NCBI GenBank assembly: GCA_017469115.1
Contig: JAFUGY010000144.1
Span: 1-47,495, forward strand
Origin: Oscillospiraceae bacterium
GTDB lineage: Bacteria > Bacillota > Clostridia > Oscillospirales > Oscillospiraceae
Direction of reading: 5' to 3'
DNA: 47,495 nt
Below, piece by piece: positions 14,630-24,317 of this stretch (its first letter is position 1; each line of letters begins with the position of its first letter). The position numbers and the translations under genes were made by a program. The notes under the pieces are model-generated. The model saw nothing but the letters and a program-made list of their open reading frames with translations, was not told the DNA's origin and ran no database searches.

Positions 14630-16408
14630 TTACTTACCGCAGAATTCCGCGACGGCGGTATCTGTCGCCAGCAGTAATTCCTCAGCGCCATCTCTGGCTG
14701 TCCGAAGATCGTTATTCTTCAGATTTATCCAGAAAAAACTCCTCTCTGTGTTTCCGGTTATGATATCGTCTTCGATTGGTGCACGGATTTCTCCTTTTCC
14801 AATAAGTCCGCCAACGCGGGTGTTATAGATCTTATAGCTGACAACCTGTACGAATCCTGTATAGCTTTTATCCGGCCTAATCAGCGCTTTCGGATAATAT
14901 TTTCCATCCAGTACCTGATAACTGCTGTCCACTACAATCAACAGTGCTGCAGTATTTGGATTTTCCACTGCTGTATAGCTGTAGGCAGGCTCTTCTCTTC
15001 CCTGTTTAGCTAGTGCATAGAGAATGTACGAAGCATAAGTATTCAGTCTGGGCAGATTACCGGAGGATGTGTTCTCAAAAGGAGTTGCCTTGCACCCGTC
15101 TGCAGCCAGAACCATGTAATAAGCAGGTCGCGGTTCACTTGCACGAAAATCCAGTTCCGGTCCATATGCTTCGCGGAATGCTGAGACAAAAACAGCTCCC
15201 TCTTCTTTCCCAGGTTGCTCCACAGCGGAAGGCAAAACACTCAGAAACTCAGATTTCACAGGAACAGGCAGCTTCTCTCCGGCAGCGGCTGCTGCAGAGA
15301 TATCCATCGCATAACTAACAAATTCATATTCCCTTCCATTCTCTCTCGTCCACGTCCTTGCTGATTCATATTGTTCAACCGGGTCCCCAGAGGCAATAGC
15401 TAGTTCCTTGAACAGCGCCTCCCCGTTTCGGGAATACCTTTCCGGCAGTGCCTCAATAAGTGCATTGAAATCAGGTTCTGTTCCGATCAATGCTGCACGA
15501 TCCGTGCTAGCCAAATATTTTGCTGCTGATAGAAATTCATCCTGTTCTGCAAGTGCACTAAACTCCTTTTGGAAGTTCTTATACAGTGCATCCCATTGTC
15601 CGTCTTGAATGCAAATAGTGACGATCTCTTCCAATAGCGCATCCGCCGCCTCATTTAATTTGGGATATGTCGTTTCTGATCTATGCCTGCGAAGATCTTT
15701 CAGTGCTTCAGCCGCTCCAGTGTAATCACCTCGTTCGGCGCAGTGCCGAATTCTGCCAAGCTGGATATAAACCCATTGTTCATATTCATCAAAGGCATTA
15801 CTTGTCCCAGCGCGCTTTTCCAGTTCCGTCAGTTCGTTTTCGTCCCCGCTTTCTTCTGCGGTAAGATATTGACGGAAAATGCATTCCATGAGAGCTTCCC
15901 GACGTTCCGGACTCTCCCGGTTCATTTTACGAAAATGCTCTTCTGCGCTGGCGTACTCCCCGGCGGCCATCATCGCCCTGCCTTTAGCATAATTCAAATT
16001 ATAATCGTTGTATCTGCTTTCGATTCTTTCCTCCAGCATTTTCAACGCCTCATCGAGGCCGCCCTCCGCCGCCAGAGATTCGCCCCATCGAATCTTCGTC
16101 TCTAAGATTCGATCATCACCGCTCGAAGGCAACAGATCCAGAACACCCTCCCAATCTTCCTCGACCGACAGCTCTTCGATGCGGGCTTCTTTCGCCTGCT
16201 TTAAAAGGATTACAGAGTCTTTGTACTCCCGTTCCCGCAGTTCGGAAAAAATCTGCACAGCATCAGCATATCGTCCTGTTTCAAGAGCCGCAACACCATT
16301 CGTATAAAGCGTCTCTTTTTTCGCTCTCTGAGAAGCATTATACCAGGCGATGCCTCCGATAACCAATGCAATAATCAGTACTATCCCGATCCATTTCTTC
16401 CGTTCCAT
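14630..16408 (-). CDS. Membrane-anchored TPR protein, paralogue 1
   Basis: 592 residues. One N-terminal TM helix (about 6-24: WIGIVLIIALVIGGIAWY), then roughly 270 residues of TPR-like pairs (ALETGRYADAVQIFSEL, MMAAGEYASAEEHFRKM), then a less repetitive C-terminal half. With no cleavage motif the protein should stay anchored with its bulk outside the cell (topology inferred). GAGGGA precedes the ATG. It is closely similar along its whole length to the protein at 17852-19660 (shared WEGxLxLLP, IRWGESLAAEG, TAVAEFC-K at the C-terminus). TPR domains usually scaffold protein complexes; the partner is unknown. Confidence 0.82.
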   Translation of the reverse strand: MERKKWIGIVLIIALVIGGIAWYNASQRAKKETLYTNGVAALETGRYADAVQIFSELREREYKDSVILLKQAKEARIEELSVEEDWEGVLDLLPSSGDDRILETKIRWGESLAAEGGLDEALKMLEERIESRYNDYNLNYAKGRAMMAAGEYASAEEHFRKMNRESPERREALMECIFRQYLTAEESGDENELTELEKRAGTSNAFDEYEQWVYIQLGRIRHCAERGDYTGAAEALKDLRRHRSETTYPKLNEAADALLEEIVTICIQDGQWDALYKNFQKEFSALAEQDEFLSAAKYLASTDRAALIGTEPDFNALIEALPERYSRNGEALFKELAIASGDPVEQYESARTWTRENGREYEFVSYAMDISAAAAAGEKLPVPVKSEFLSVLPSAVEQPGKEEGAVFVSAFREAYGPELDFRASEPRPAYYMVLAADGCKATPFENTSSGNLPRLNTYASYILYALAKQGREEPAYSYTAVENPNTAALLIVVDSSYQVLDGKYYPKALIRPDKSYTGFVQVVSYKIYNTRVGGLIGKGEIRAPIEDDIITGNTERSFFWINLKNNDLRTARDGAEELLLATDTAVAEFCGK

Positions 16409-16435
16409 GAAAAGTCCCTCGCTTTTTTCATTTTC

Positions 16436-17794
16436 TCAATTGGATATCCCATAAACTGTTTTTTCAACTGTAGTCAGGCTGGTAGGTTCAATTAATCCAT
16501 CTTCCAGCAGAAAGAGATATCCGTCATGAACGCCGTCAACAAAGTAGATATCTGATGTGTTTGCAACCTTTTTACGCTCTTTTCCGCTTTCATAAATATA
16601 CCAGGCAATCGGCTCATCTGCCCCTGCTTCCCAGAAACTGATTCGGAAAACCATATGATAATAAACCCAGGTCAGAGCATTCAAGTTTTGCTTCATATCA
16701 GGTCCGCTTACATAACTCACACCATTTTCAGAATGTCCGATTTTTTCTGAGAGGCAGTAAATAAGTGGCGTTTCCCCTTGCATTGTTTTCATGGCTTTTT
16801 CCTCAGTGTACAAAGTTCCTGGATAGTTGTATTCAATTTCGTCGACAGATACAAAATACACACCATAGGGGTCTTGTCCTGAATACAGAAGTTTCGGTTG
16901 ATAGTCCAGCCTCTTCGTCCACACACAATCCGGGCAATGTTTCATGCCGACAACAGGTCCGTTGAGTGTCTGCGCATACCGGGGTGCTTCTTCCACGCTG
17001 ATTTTCTTCTCTTCTGGGAAATCTGCGCCAATATGTTTTTTTGCCTCTTCCATGAATGCGTCCGGATCAAAGCTGTCACGGTAATCAAAGAGGGTTTTTG
17101 TAACGTGGGCAATAATGTCAGATCGGTTGGCAAAGTAATCTTCCGGAATCAGTGCATCGTCATAAAGCAGAATCAATCCGGTATCACGGGTTCTCTCCCC
17201 GGTAATTCCTCCAAAAGCGTACTGCAGCTGTTTTATCTTTCCATAGATGATTACTTTCTCCGGTCTTGGCTGGAATGAATTGTAAATAAGATCAATGTTG
17301 CCGTTAATGATAAGACTTGACACAGATTCGCAGTCATCGAAACTGTTGTAAATATATTCAACGGATTCTGGTATGGAAATACTATTCAGGCCTGATCCAT
17401 AGAGGCAGCATCGCTCAATATATCTGATCCCGGTCTCTATCACGAGTGATGTAAGGGGTTCTGCAGATTCAGGACCTGTCAGCGCTATTACCGGGATTCC
17501 GTCAAAGGAAGAAGGAATTACCACGGAATCCGGACAGCCATTCTGAATCTCGCAAACATATACTTCATCGGCATTGCCGGAATATTGTTCTGTAAAACTC
17601 AGCTTTTTATACTCAAAGTCTCTCCTTCCCTTTTTTTCAGTTGCATATCGGTAATAGTAGGAAGAGAGCGGATGAAAACGCAGTCCCAGATATTGCTCAG
17701 ATTCTTTCCAGGCGGGTTCCCGGCTACAGCCTGTAAATAAAATTATGATGGCCGATATTCCGAAAACAATTAGCATGATTTTTAAAAGCTTCAT
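16436..17794 (-). CDS. Lipoprotein with BspA-like leucine-rich-repeat segment
   Basis: 452 residues from the ATG at 17794; a GTG four codons upstream lies inside the AGAGGGG ribosome-binding site and is rejected. Lipobox FTGC near residue 23. Residues about 80-190 contain LRR_5 (BspA-like) phrases such as VVIPSSFDGIPVIAL, SLVIETGIRYIERCCLYG and SISIPESVEYIYNSF. The C-terminal half has a conserved-looking CPDCVWTKR and is otherwise unrecognised. BspA-like proteins are surface-exposed and often mediate adhesion or protein contacts. The gene is inserted between the two TPR paralogues. Confidence 0.8.
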   Translation of the reverse strand: MKLLKIMLIVFGISAIIILFTGCSREPAWKESEQYLGLRFHPLSSYYYRYATEKKGRRDFEYKKLSFTEQYSGNADEVYVCEIQNGCPDSVVIPSSFDGIPVIALTGPESAEPLTSLVIETGIRYIERCCLYGSGLNSISIPESVEYIYNSFDDCESVSSLIINGNIDLIYNSFQPRPEKVIIYGKIKQLQYAFGGITGERTRDTGLILLYDDALIPEDYFANRSDIIAHVTKTLFDYRDSFDPDAFMEEAKKHIGADFPEEKKISVEEAPRYAQTLNGPVVGMKHCPDCVWTKRLDYQPKLLYSGQDPYGVYFVSVDEIEYNYPGTLYTEEKAMKTMQGETPLIYCLSEKIGHSENGVSYVSGPDMKQNLNALTWVYYHMVFRISFWEAGADEPIAWYIYESGKERKKVANTSDIYFVDGVHDGYLFLLEDGLIEPTSLTTVEKTVYGISN

Positions 17795-17851
17795 AAAGAA
17801 ATTCACCCCTCTGAATCTGACAAAACGCCGTAGACATTTCTTGCTTTGCTT

Positions 17852-19660
17852 TTACTTGTCGCAAAATTCTGCAACGGCAGCGTCAGTGGCAGCACGCAAT
17901 TGGTCAGAACCGTCCTTTGCCGTCCCGAGATCGCTCTCTGATACATACTGCCAGAAAGCGTGGCCTTCTGTGTTCCCCGTTACAATATCATTTCCGAGCA
18001 CTGTCTCAACCTCACCGCTTCCGACAATCCCTCCGGCGCGAGTATCATAAATCGTATAGCCGATGACCTGTGCAAATCCAGTATAAGCAGCAGATTGCTC
18101 AGACCGGAGCGCTGACTTTGGATGATAATGATTCCCTTTTTCACGATAATTGCTATCCAGCACCACCAGCAGTGAGGCAGTGTTCGGATTGTCCACAGCT
18201 CTATAGCTGTAGGCAGGTTTTTCTCCTGCCTTCTTCGACAGAGTATCAAGAATGAGTCTTGCATAAGAATGAATTCTTTCCAATTCAAAGCTTGCTTGGA
18301 AAGCATTCGTACTGATTTCTTTGAAAGGTGTTTCATTATAACCGTCAGCCGCCAGAACTATATAATACCCGGGTCGAGGCTCAATGGCTCGAAAATCGTC
18401 TTCAGGGCCATAAGCCTCGCGAAACACTGCAGCATAAGCAGCCTTTTCACTGCTGCCGGGGTATTCTGTAGCTGCGGGCAGCACTGCCAAAAGCTCCGGC
18501 TTTGTGGGAACAGGAAGGTTCTCTCCTGCTGCCGATGCTGCGGAAACATCCATAGCATAGCTCAGGAGCTCATATTCCCGCCCATTTTCCCGAGCCCAAT
18601 TTCTGGCTGCTTTGTATTGCTCTCCCGCGTCGCCGGAGGCTATTGTCAGTTCTTTAAACAATGCCTCTCCGTCTCGGGCAAATTTTGCCGGAAGCGCATC
18701 GATCAGTGTTTCAAAATCTGGATCAGTGCCAATCAGATTCGTGCGGTTTGTGGCAGCAAGGTGATAAGGCACCGTCAGTTTTGCATCACGTTGTGCAAGG
18801 TCACTGAATTTCGTCGGAAACGACCGATACAACTCTCCCCATCGCTCTTCCCGAATACAGGATTCAATCATCTTATCTGTCAGGGTATCCGCGGCTTTAT
18901 TCAATTCGGGATACTGATAATACTTTCTGCGTTCGGAAATCCGGCTGAGCTCTTTTGCTGCCTCGACATAATCGCCTCGTTCGGCGCAGTGCCGGGCGCT
19001 GCCGAGTTTGATGTAGATCCACTGGTCATTTTCATCTCTTGATTCTGCACTCGGGACCCGTTTCTCTAATTTCGTCAGCGCTTCTTTATCTCCCGCTTCT
19101 TCTGCCACAAGATATTGAAGATAGATACATTTCACAAGAGCTTCCCAAACCCGCTCACCGTCTTTATTGATCTGATACGTTTTCTGCATCTCTCTGAAAT
19201 ACGCTTCTGCGCGGGCATACTCTCCGGCCGCTATCAGAGCGCGGCCTTTGGCATAAGTTACATTGAAATCGTCACCCCGCCGATTGGCAATTCTTTCCTC
19301 CAGCAGTTCCATTGCCTCGTCCAGATGCCCTTCCGCTGCCAATGCTTCACCCCACCGAATTTTCACCTCATAGGCTCGCCCGTCGCCTGTCGCTGGCAGC
19401 AGCGCAAGAGCACCTTCCCAGTCTCCAACAGCACATAGTTCTTCAATTCGGCCATCTTGAGCCTGCCGAAGAAGCAGTTCTGAGTCTTTGTAAGGTTTCT
19501 TCCATTGGGCAAAGATCTTCATAGCCTGGGCATATTGACCCGATTCAAGTGCCTTTAAGCCGTCAGAATAAAGGACGGCTTTCCTTGCATTTTGCCAGAC
19601 AAAGCCTCCGATAACCAGCACCGCGATCAGTGCTGCAAATGTCCATTTTTTCCCGTTCAT
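17852..19660 (-). CDS. Membrane-anchored TPR protein, paralogue 2
   Basis: 602 residues. N-terminal TM helix (about 5-23), then TPR-like repeats (ALESGQYAQAMKIFAQW, LIAAGEYARAEAYFREM) and the same C-terminal half as paralogue 1, ending DAAVAEFCDK. It starts only 10 nt after the upstream gene, with no clear Shine-Dalgarno, so it probably relies on translational coupling. Function unknown; likely a scaffold on the outer face of the membrane. Confidence 0.82.
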   Translation of the reverse strand: MNGKKWTFAALIAVLVIGGFVWQNARKAVLYSDGLKALESGQYAQAMKIFAQWKKPYKDSELLLRQAQDGRIEELCAVGDWEGALALLPATGDGRAYEVKIRWGEALAAEGHLDEAMELLEERIANRRGDDFNVTYAKGRALIAAGEYARAEAYFREMQKTYQINKDGERVWEALVKCIYLQYLVAEEAGDKEALTKLEKRVPSAESRDENDQWIYIKLGSARHCAERGDYVEAAKELSRISERRKYYQYPELNKAADTLTDKMIESCIREERWGELYRSFPTKFSDLAQRDAKLTVPYHLAATNRTNLIGTDPDFETLIDALPAKFARDGEALFKELTIASGDAGEQYKAARNWARENGREYELLSYAMDVSAASAAGENLPVPTKPELLAVLPAATEYPGSSEKAAYAAVFREAYGPEDDFRAIEPRPGYYIVLAADGYNETPFKEISTNAFQASFELERIHSYARLILDTLSKKAGEKPAYSYRAVDNPNTASLLVVLDSNYREKGNHYHPKSALRSEQSAAYTGFAQVIGYTIYDTRAGGIVGSGEVETVLGNDIVTGNTEGHAFWQYVSESDLGTAKDGSDQLRAATDAAVAEFCDK

Positions 19661-19670
19661 CGTTCAGCAA

Positions 19671-20291
19671 CTAAGAAAATACCCTGTTTTCCCGTGCCTT
19701 GATGCGCAAGACATCCAGTGCGTGCGCTTTGGAGTTCTCCTTACCTTTTCCTGTCGCAGGTTTTCGAAGTTCCTTCTCACCTACATAGATGTATTCAAAA
19801 TGATGCCGGTTCTGCAAATTACCAGGGACCGGAGTAACATCGATACTCTCCTCGGTTGGCGGCCATATAATCCATTCCGGTTTCAGTTTTCCGTTGATTA
19901 CCGAAGTATCAAATGTATTCTTTTTTGATAGTTTCTTAATCACATCACGCACGATACTGACCAGGCCAAAGATCACCATAAGAATTCCAAGAAGTCCAAG
20001 CGCACCGACACCCTCTGAATCCGATTTTGTGCTGATCAGCCCTGCAATGACTGTAAATGCAACGCCTCCCAAAAAAGTTCCAAAGCCTTTTTTTAGAGAT
20101 GTGTTACCGGCTGACCGGTTGCAGTTTTTGCAAACACCGATTCGAATCAGAGCTATCGGCTTGAACCATGTCGGGCCGGTATCCATTGCTGCCGTATCAT
20201 GGCGGTCATCATAATGGTGGCGTTCTATGACGCCAAAATATTTTTCTTCACTGTCTGCGATCGTTCTTCCGCATCCAATACATCTTCCCAT
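19671..20291 (-). CDS. Zinc-ribbon membrane protein
   Basis: 206 residues. An N-terminal CIGC and a later CKNC (about residue 55) can together bind one zinc ion. Two hydrophobic helices (about 75-90 and 95-115) and a charged C-terminal tail of about 90 residues follow. There is no signal peptide. AAAGGAG precedes the ATG. No family was recognised. It probably lies in the membrane with the zinc ribbon and tail in the cytoplasm. Confidence 0.72.
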   Translation of the reverse strand: MGRCIGCGRTIADSEEKYFGVIERHHYDDRHDTAAMDTGPTWFKPIALIRIGVCKNCNRSAGNTSLKKGFGTFLGGVAFTVIAGLISTKSDSEGVGALGLLGILMVIFGLVSIVRDVIKKLSKKNTFDTSVINGKLKPEWIIWPPTEESIDVTPVPGNLQNRHHFEYIYVGEKELRKPATGKGKENSKAHALDVLRIKARENRVFS

Positions 20292-20348
20292 GGCTTTTCT
20301 CCTTTTATTACTTCATTTTAAGAAAACGAAGTATATCTGTTTTTGATA

Positions 20349-20777
20349 TTAAGCTTTCTTTTGTATAACGGCCACTGAAATTGAAAAAATTGCCAAGATG
20401 ATACTAATGATGGTACCTGCGTTTAACGGTGAGCTCTGCACATCAAGGGATATCTCCGTTATCAGTGCGACAGTAATCAGATTAATAATCCCTGCTGCAA
20501 TACCCTTTTTCCCAATCTTTTCTGTTTTTCCGAAAGAGAAAATGCACCACACAGCCAGCAGTACGATATTCACCAGCAGAATCAATACAAATACTTTCCA
20601 AATTGGTTCGCTGCTGTAAAAACCGTGGGTCGCGCGTTTCATAAGGAACACCGCCGGACTTACAAAATGGGCATATCCGCCAAATTCACTTTCGCGGGCT
20701 ATAATCGATGGCACAAACAGCGATGCAATGCATAAAACGGCAGCGATGACGCAAACACTGTTGATTCTTTTTTTCAT
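20349..20777 (-). CDS. Small four-helix membrane protein
   Basis: 142 residues with four hydrophobic stretches (about 8-25, 62-82, 90-108 and 118-137). The first could be read as a signal anchor. No conserved motif was recognised. GAGAGGAAA precedes the ATG. It lies between a zinc-ribbon membrane protein and an exported zinc-ribbon protein in the same orientation. Confidence 0.7.
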   Translation of the reverse strand: MKKRINSVCVIAAVLCIASLFVPSIIARESEFGGYAHFVSPAVFLMKRATHGFYSSEPIWKVFVLILLVNIVLLAVWCIFSFGKTEKIGKKGIAAGIINLITVALITEISLDVQSSPLNAGTIISIILAIFSISVAVIQKKA

Positions 20778-20827
20778 AAGACTTTCCTCTCTTTCAGGTC
20801 ATATGCATCCATAATGAGCATGTGACC

Positions 20828-21223
20828 TTACTTTTTATTAATCGGCTCACTGGGGACATAGTACGGGCAGCGGCTGGAGGAGGTTGAGGTGCCGGCTGTG
20901 CGGTCGCGCTGGATATTGCCGAGATATTTTCCATCCAGCATGTAATACACAGTCTGGCTGATAATGGATCCGTCTTCATGCAGCCCTGTCCAGTACCAGA
21001 TGATATATTTGTTGTCACCGGCCGGTCCGCGGACATAACCGATATATTCATAGCTGGTGCTGTCATCTTTCAGGACGGTAGCATAGACTTTGTCATTGGT
21101 GCCGTAAGTGTCCACTTCCTCTTCCGGAGCAGGAATCGGATTGGCTTTCAGGTCGAGGTTGATGCACATTCTTGCGTACAGACCGGCAAAGGTGTTCTCG
21201 CTGGTGCCGATCAGATAAGGCGA
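20828..21223 (-). repeat. 396-bp C-terminal module shared with 23922-24317, copy 1
   Basis: It encodes the last 131 residues of the DUF6273-type protein (from SPYLIGTSENTFAG on). The other copy differs by roughly 20 bases by eye, mostly near the 3' end of the genes, and by only two residues. Confidence 0.9.
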
Positions 21224-22135
21224 GGTACCTGCGCTTTTTCCTTCGGAATTGGAGTTGCTGCCTTCCGCAATTGTTGAAGCGGATGCAGGAACGGACTCCA
21301 CTCCTACCGGCGGCTGTTCATATGTATCCCAATTACGCAGATCGAGCCACAAGGAAGGGCGATTGACTCCGTTTGCACCCTTTCCGTCCGGAACTGCGCC
21401 GCCAAGATTCATGGTACCGTCAGTCTTGATAATCATCACCATTTTCTGTTCGGAGCCCGGGGTGCGCAGAAACCACCAGGAATTGCCGTTTTTCCCGGAG
21501 GATGCCCCTTTCGCCAGAGCATATGCCGTGGCCTGGCACTTTGCCGTTTCTTCCGCCAAGTATTGCTCTGCTTCCAAAGCCGAAAGAAGAAAGACCCTGT
21601 CTTCTGTTTCATTTCCCGCGTCGGTGTTGTATTCAGGGTTTTTATCCGCCGGGACTCTGGAAAGGAGAATTCTTCCCATTTCATCCTGATTGAAAGCTGT
21701 ATCAGAGAATTCCCCGTTCAGCCATACCCGTAAATCGGATGTTTCCCAGGTAACAGGCGTCTGGTCTTTATAGTATCTTTTGCAATCAAGCCCGTATCGG
21801 CTGAGCAGCAGAGCTTTCTCACCTTGCACATCCAGCACGATCCATTCTATTCCTTCCGCACCGTTGGAGGGATTGTTATCCTGCTCATACCGGCCAAAAC
21901 GCACGAGATCGCCGACGGCTATTTTGCTATTGCTCTCGAGACTTTTTTCTGCCGACTTATGAGCGGGCTCATTCTGCGGCAGTTCCTTCCCACAATTTGG
22001 ACAGAATGCAAAGCCCTTCTCGACAGAATATTCGTGTCCGCAGAACGGACAGTATTTATTCTCTGCAGAGGCTATACCTGCCGCCATTCCAATCAGCAGT
22101 ACAATACATAAAAGGGTTGCAGTCAGTTTTTTCAT
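20828..22135 (-). CDS. Exported zinc-ribbon protein with DUF6273-like domain
   Basis: 435 residues. Sec signal peptide (1-24, ending IASA), then a double-CxxC zinc ribbon (CPFCGHEY ... CPNCGKEL), a DUF6273-like domain (about 75-270) marked by GDLVRFGRYEQ, IEWIVLDVQGEKALLLSRY, WWFLRTPG and RPSLWLDL, a Ser-rich linker, and a 131-residue C-terminal module. That module is almost identical to the end of the protein at 23922-24851. DUF6273 is found in many clostridial surface proteins and is of unknown function. A zinc ribbon straight after a signal peptide is unusual. AAGGAGAAG precedes the ATG. Confidence 0.85.
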   Translation of the reverse strand: MKKLTATLLCIVLLIGMAAGIASAENKYCPFCGHEYSVEKGFAFCPNCGKELPQNEPAHKSAEKSLESNSKIAVGDLVRFGRYEQDNNPSNGAEGIEWIVLDVQGEKALLLSRYGLDCKRYYKDQTPVTWETSDLRVWLNGEFSDTAFNQDEMGRILLSRVPADKNPEYNTDAGNETEDRVFLLSALEAEQYLAEETAKCQATAYALAKGASSGKNGNSWWFLRTPGSEQKMVMIIKTDGTMNLGGAVPDGKGANGVNRPSLWLDLRNWDTYEQPPVGVESVPASASTIAEGSNSNSEGKSAGTSPYLIGTSENTFAGLYARMCINLDLKANPIPAPEEEVDTYGTNDKVYATVLKDDSTSYEYIGYVRGPAGDNKYIIWYWTGLHEDGSIISQTVYYMLDGKYLGNIQRDRTAGTSTSSSRCPYYVPSEPINKK

Positions 22136-22332
22136 GGTTTCTTCTCCTTGTTTTCGGTTTTCTATCAGGCTATTTCTGGGAAGAATACTTTCTTACGATA
22201 GATTTTCCTTTTACACACTATGATCTACGGGAAAAAATAGGTGCAATGCAAAAAGTTGCGGTAGGTATCACAGATTAGATTGGTTTTTAATTTACATGCA
22301 TCTTCTATCCACACATGGAATTGTACCTTTCC
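22136..22332 (-). other. 197-bp intergenic gap in the surface-protein run
   Basis: The largest gap inside the leftward run. I see no convincing terminator or promoter. The best -35-like box, TTGCAT, has only a poor -10 partner. An internal promoter here is possible but not shown. Confidence 0.4.
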
Positions 22333-23853
22333 TCAATCCGCCCAATCGCCGATGCCGTCCCAAATACGTGACAGCTCCGGCGCATACATAGGAAAGCGCT
22401 GATGAAAGAGGTGGTAAAGCTGGTGCATTCCGCCAACGCCGCTGACAAGGGGGATCTCCGCATCGTAAATTTTCCGGCCGACCGTCTGAATTTTCTCATG
22501 ATCCACCTGCGGATAAGTGCGGAACAGGTCAGTCAGTTCGTTCAGTCCCTGCTCCAGCGAGTACGGGTCATTGGTCGGCTTCTGATCTTTTATATCCTCA
22601 AGGCTGTAGATATAGGTTTTGGCTTCCTCCATACTCCTGGGCAACGGATACTTTTCATGCATCCGCTGTGCATTCTCCTTTGTTGCGGGAAGATCGTTCC
22701 CCTCAGCCTCCCGCAGATGCTGCCAGCCAAGACTGTTTGGATTGGGATCTGCGAAGACCTGTGCAGCATAGAAAGCGAGATTGGATTTGTTGATGGGATA
22801 GAGCACTCGTGCTGCTACACCCGCAATAAAATAATAGAAAGCTTGATCTGCACTGGACCAGCCGTCAACGCTGTTTTGCATGGCAAAGCATTCCTCCAGC
22901 CGTTTCTCAGGAGGGTACACATTTTGCAGCTCAAGCAATTCCCCGTGAGCATATTCCGCCGGGATTCGACCGTCAGGCCCATAACCTCCGCTCTCCTTTT
23001 TCAGGGCGAGCAGTTCTTTTTCGGCAGTGTCAATTACCTGAGTATGATACTCCCAGATGTTGGTGGACAGGCTTTTCAGCGCAATCAGGTCCTTTTCAGC
23101 GGCTTTTCCGCCGATTTTCCGCAGCATGCAGGTCAAGCCGGCGGCTCCGTTCCACCAGCCGTATGATACCTGCCCCCAGCCGCAGCGTTTCAGGAAACCT
23201 GTGATAGCTGCCTGCGCATCCTCGCCGCCTGCCAGAAGTTCCGCTTCAAGCGACACTCTCTCAGGGTTTTCGGCAAAGAGATTTTCTAAATGCGCAAACT
23301 GATCCGCCAGCTGCGTATAATGCTGTATCCCGCCCGACCTGGAAACCTGCTCCGCTGTAGAAGTAGGTTTCACGGCTGGAGATTTCTGGGCAGAGCCGGA
23401 CTTCCCTGAAAGAATGTCGGCATTTTCATAGGTTATGTCTGTTTTGATTCCTCCGTTGCTGAAGCTGGCTCCGATAATTCCTTTCGGGTTTGGCCCATAT
23501 GCATTGTCTCCCCATCTGCTGTCTGTGCAGAACCACACCAGCAGAATAAGCCAGCCGATTACCGGAATCAGCATAAGCAGATAATACCAGCCTGATTTGC
23601 TGATATCGTGCAGCCTTCGAACGCTCACGGTAATTCCCGGAATGATGAGAGCAATGATGACCAGGCTGTTCATTACGCCAACCACTCGCCCGCCTGAGCT
23701 TTCAAAACCACCTGCTACGCCTCTTATCACACCAAAGACGAAATTGATCAGGCAAGTGAAGAGCATGAAATACCAGTATTCACTTCTTCTGGCACGCCCA
23801 TCGAAAACTGCATATTTGTGCAGCGCCTGTGAAACTGCTTCCTTAAAGTTCAT
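22333..23853 (-). CDS. DUF805 membrane domain fused to a helical C-terminal region
   Basis: 506 residues. Residues 1-125 match DUF805: the motif FDGRARRSEYWYFMLF, three or four TM helices, RRLHDISKSGWYYLL and WFCTDSRWGDNAYGPNPKG. After a linker with Ser/Thr/Ala, residues about 180-506 form a largely helical region with many Trp, Tyr and Cys that I do not recognise. DUF805 proteins are usually only about 120 residues, so the fusion is notable. GGGAGG precedes the ATG. Confidence 0.82.
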   Translation of the reverse strand: MNFKEAVSQALHKYAVFDGRARRSEYWYFMLFTCLINFVFGVIRGVAGGFESSGGRVVGVMNSLVIIALIIPGITVSVRRLHDISKSGWYYLLMLIPVIGWLILLVWFCTDSRWGDNAYGPNPKGIIGASFSNGGIKTDITYENADILSGKSGSAQKSPAVKPTSTAEQVSRSGGIQHYTQLADQFAHLENLFAENPERVSLEAELLAGGEDAQAAITGFLKRCGWGQVSYGWWNGAAGLTCMLRKIGGKAAEKDLIALKSLSTNIWEYHTQVIDTAEKELLALKKESGGYGPDGRIPAEYAHGELLELQNVYPPEKRLEECFAMQNSVDGWSSADQAFYYFIAGVAARVLYPINKSNLAFYAAQVFADPNPNSLGWQHLREAEGNDLPATKENAQRMHEKYPLPRSMEEAKTYIYSLEDIKDQKPTNDPYSLEQGLNELTDLFRTYPQVDHEKIQTVGRKIYDAEIPLVSGVGGMHQLYHLFHQRFPMYAPELSRIWDGIGDWAD

Positions 23854-23921
23854 TGCGAAATCCTCCCGTTACAATATCTATTCATGTGATGGTCGCGCGT
23901 GGGCAATACAGGATTGTGTTA

Positions 23922-24317
23922 TTATTTTTTATTGAGTGGCTCACTGGGGACGTAATACGGGCAGCGGCTGGAGGAGGTTGAGGTGCCGGCTGTGCGGTCA
24001 CGCTGGATATTGCCGAGATATTTTCCGTCGAGCATGTAGTATACCGTCTGGCTGATAATGGATCCGTCTTCGTGCAGCCCCGTCCAGTACCAGACAATGT
24101 ATTTGTTGTCACCGGCCGGCCCGCGGACATATCCGATGTATTCATAGCTGGTGCTGTCATCTTTCAGGACGGTAGCATAGACTTTGTCATTGGTGCCGTA
24201 AGTATCCACTTCCTCTTCCGGAGCAGGGATCGGATTGGCTTTCAGGTCGAGGTTGATGCACATTCTTGCGTACAGACCGGCAAAGGTGTTCTCGCTGGTG
24301 CCGATCAGATAAGGCGA
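23922..24317 (-). repeat. 396-bp C-terminal module shared with 20828-21223, copy 2
   Basis: It encodes the last 131 residues of the PepSY-like protein. The end of similarity coincides with the module boundary, while the N-terminal parts of the two proteins are unrelated. Confidence 0.9.
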
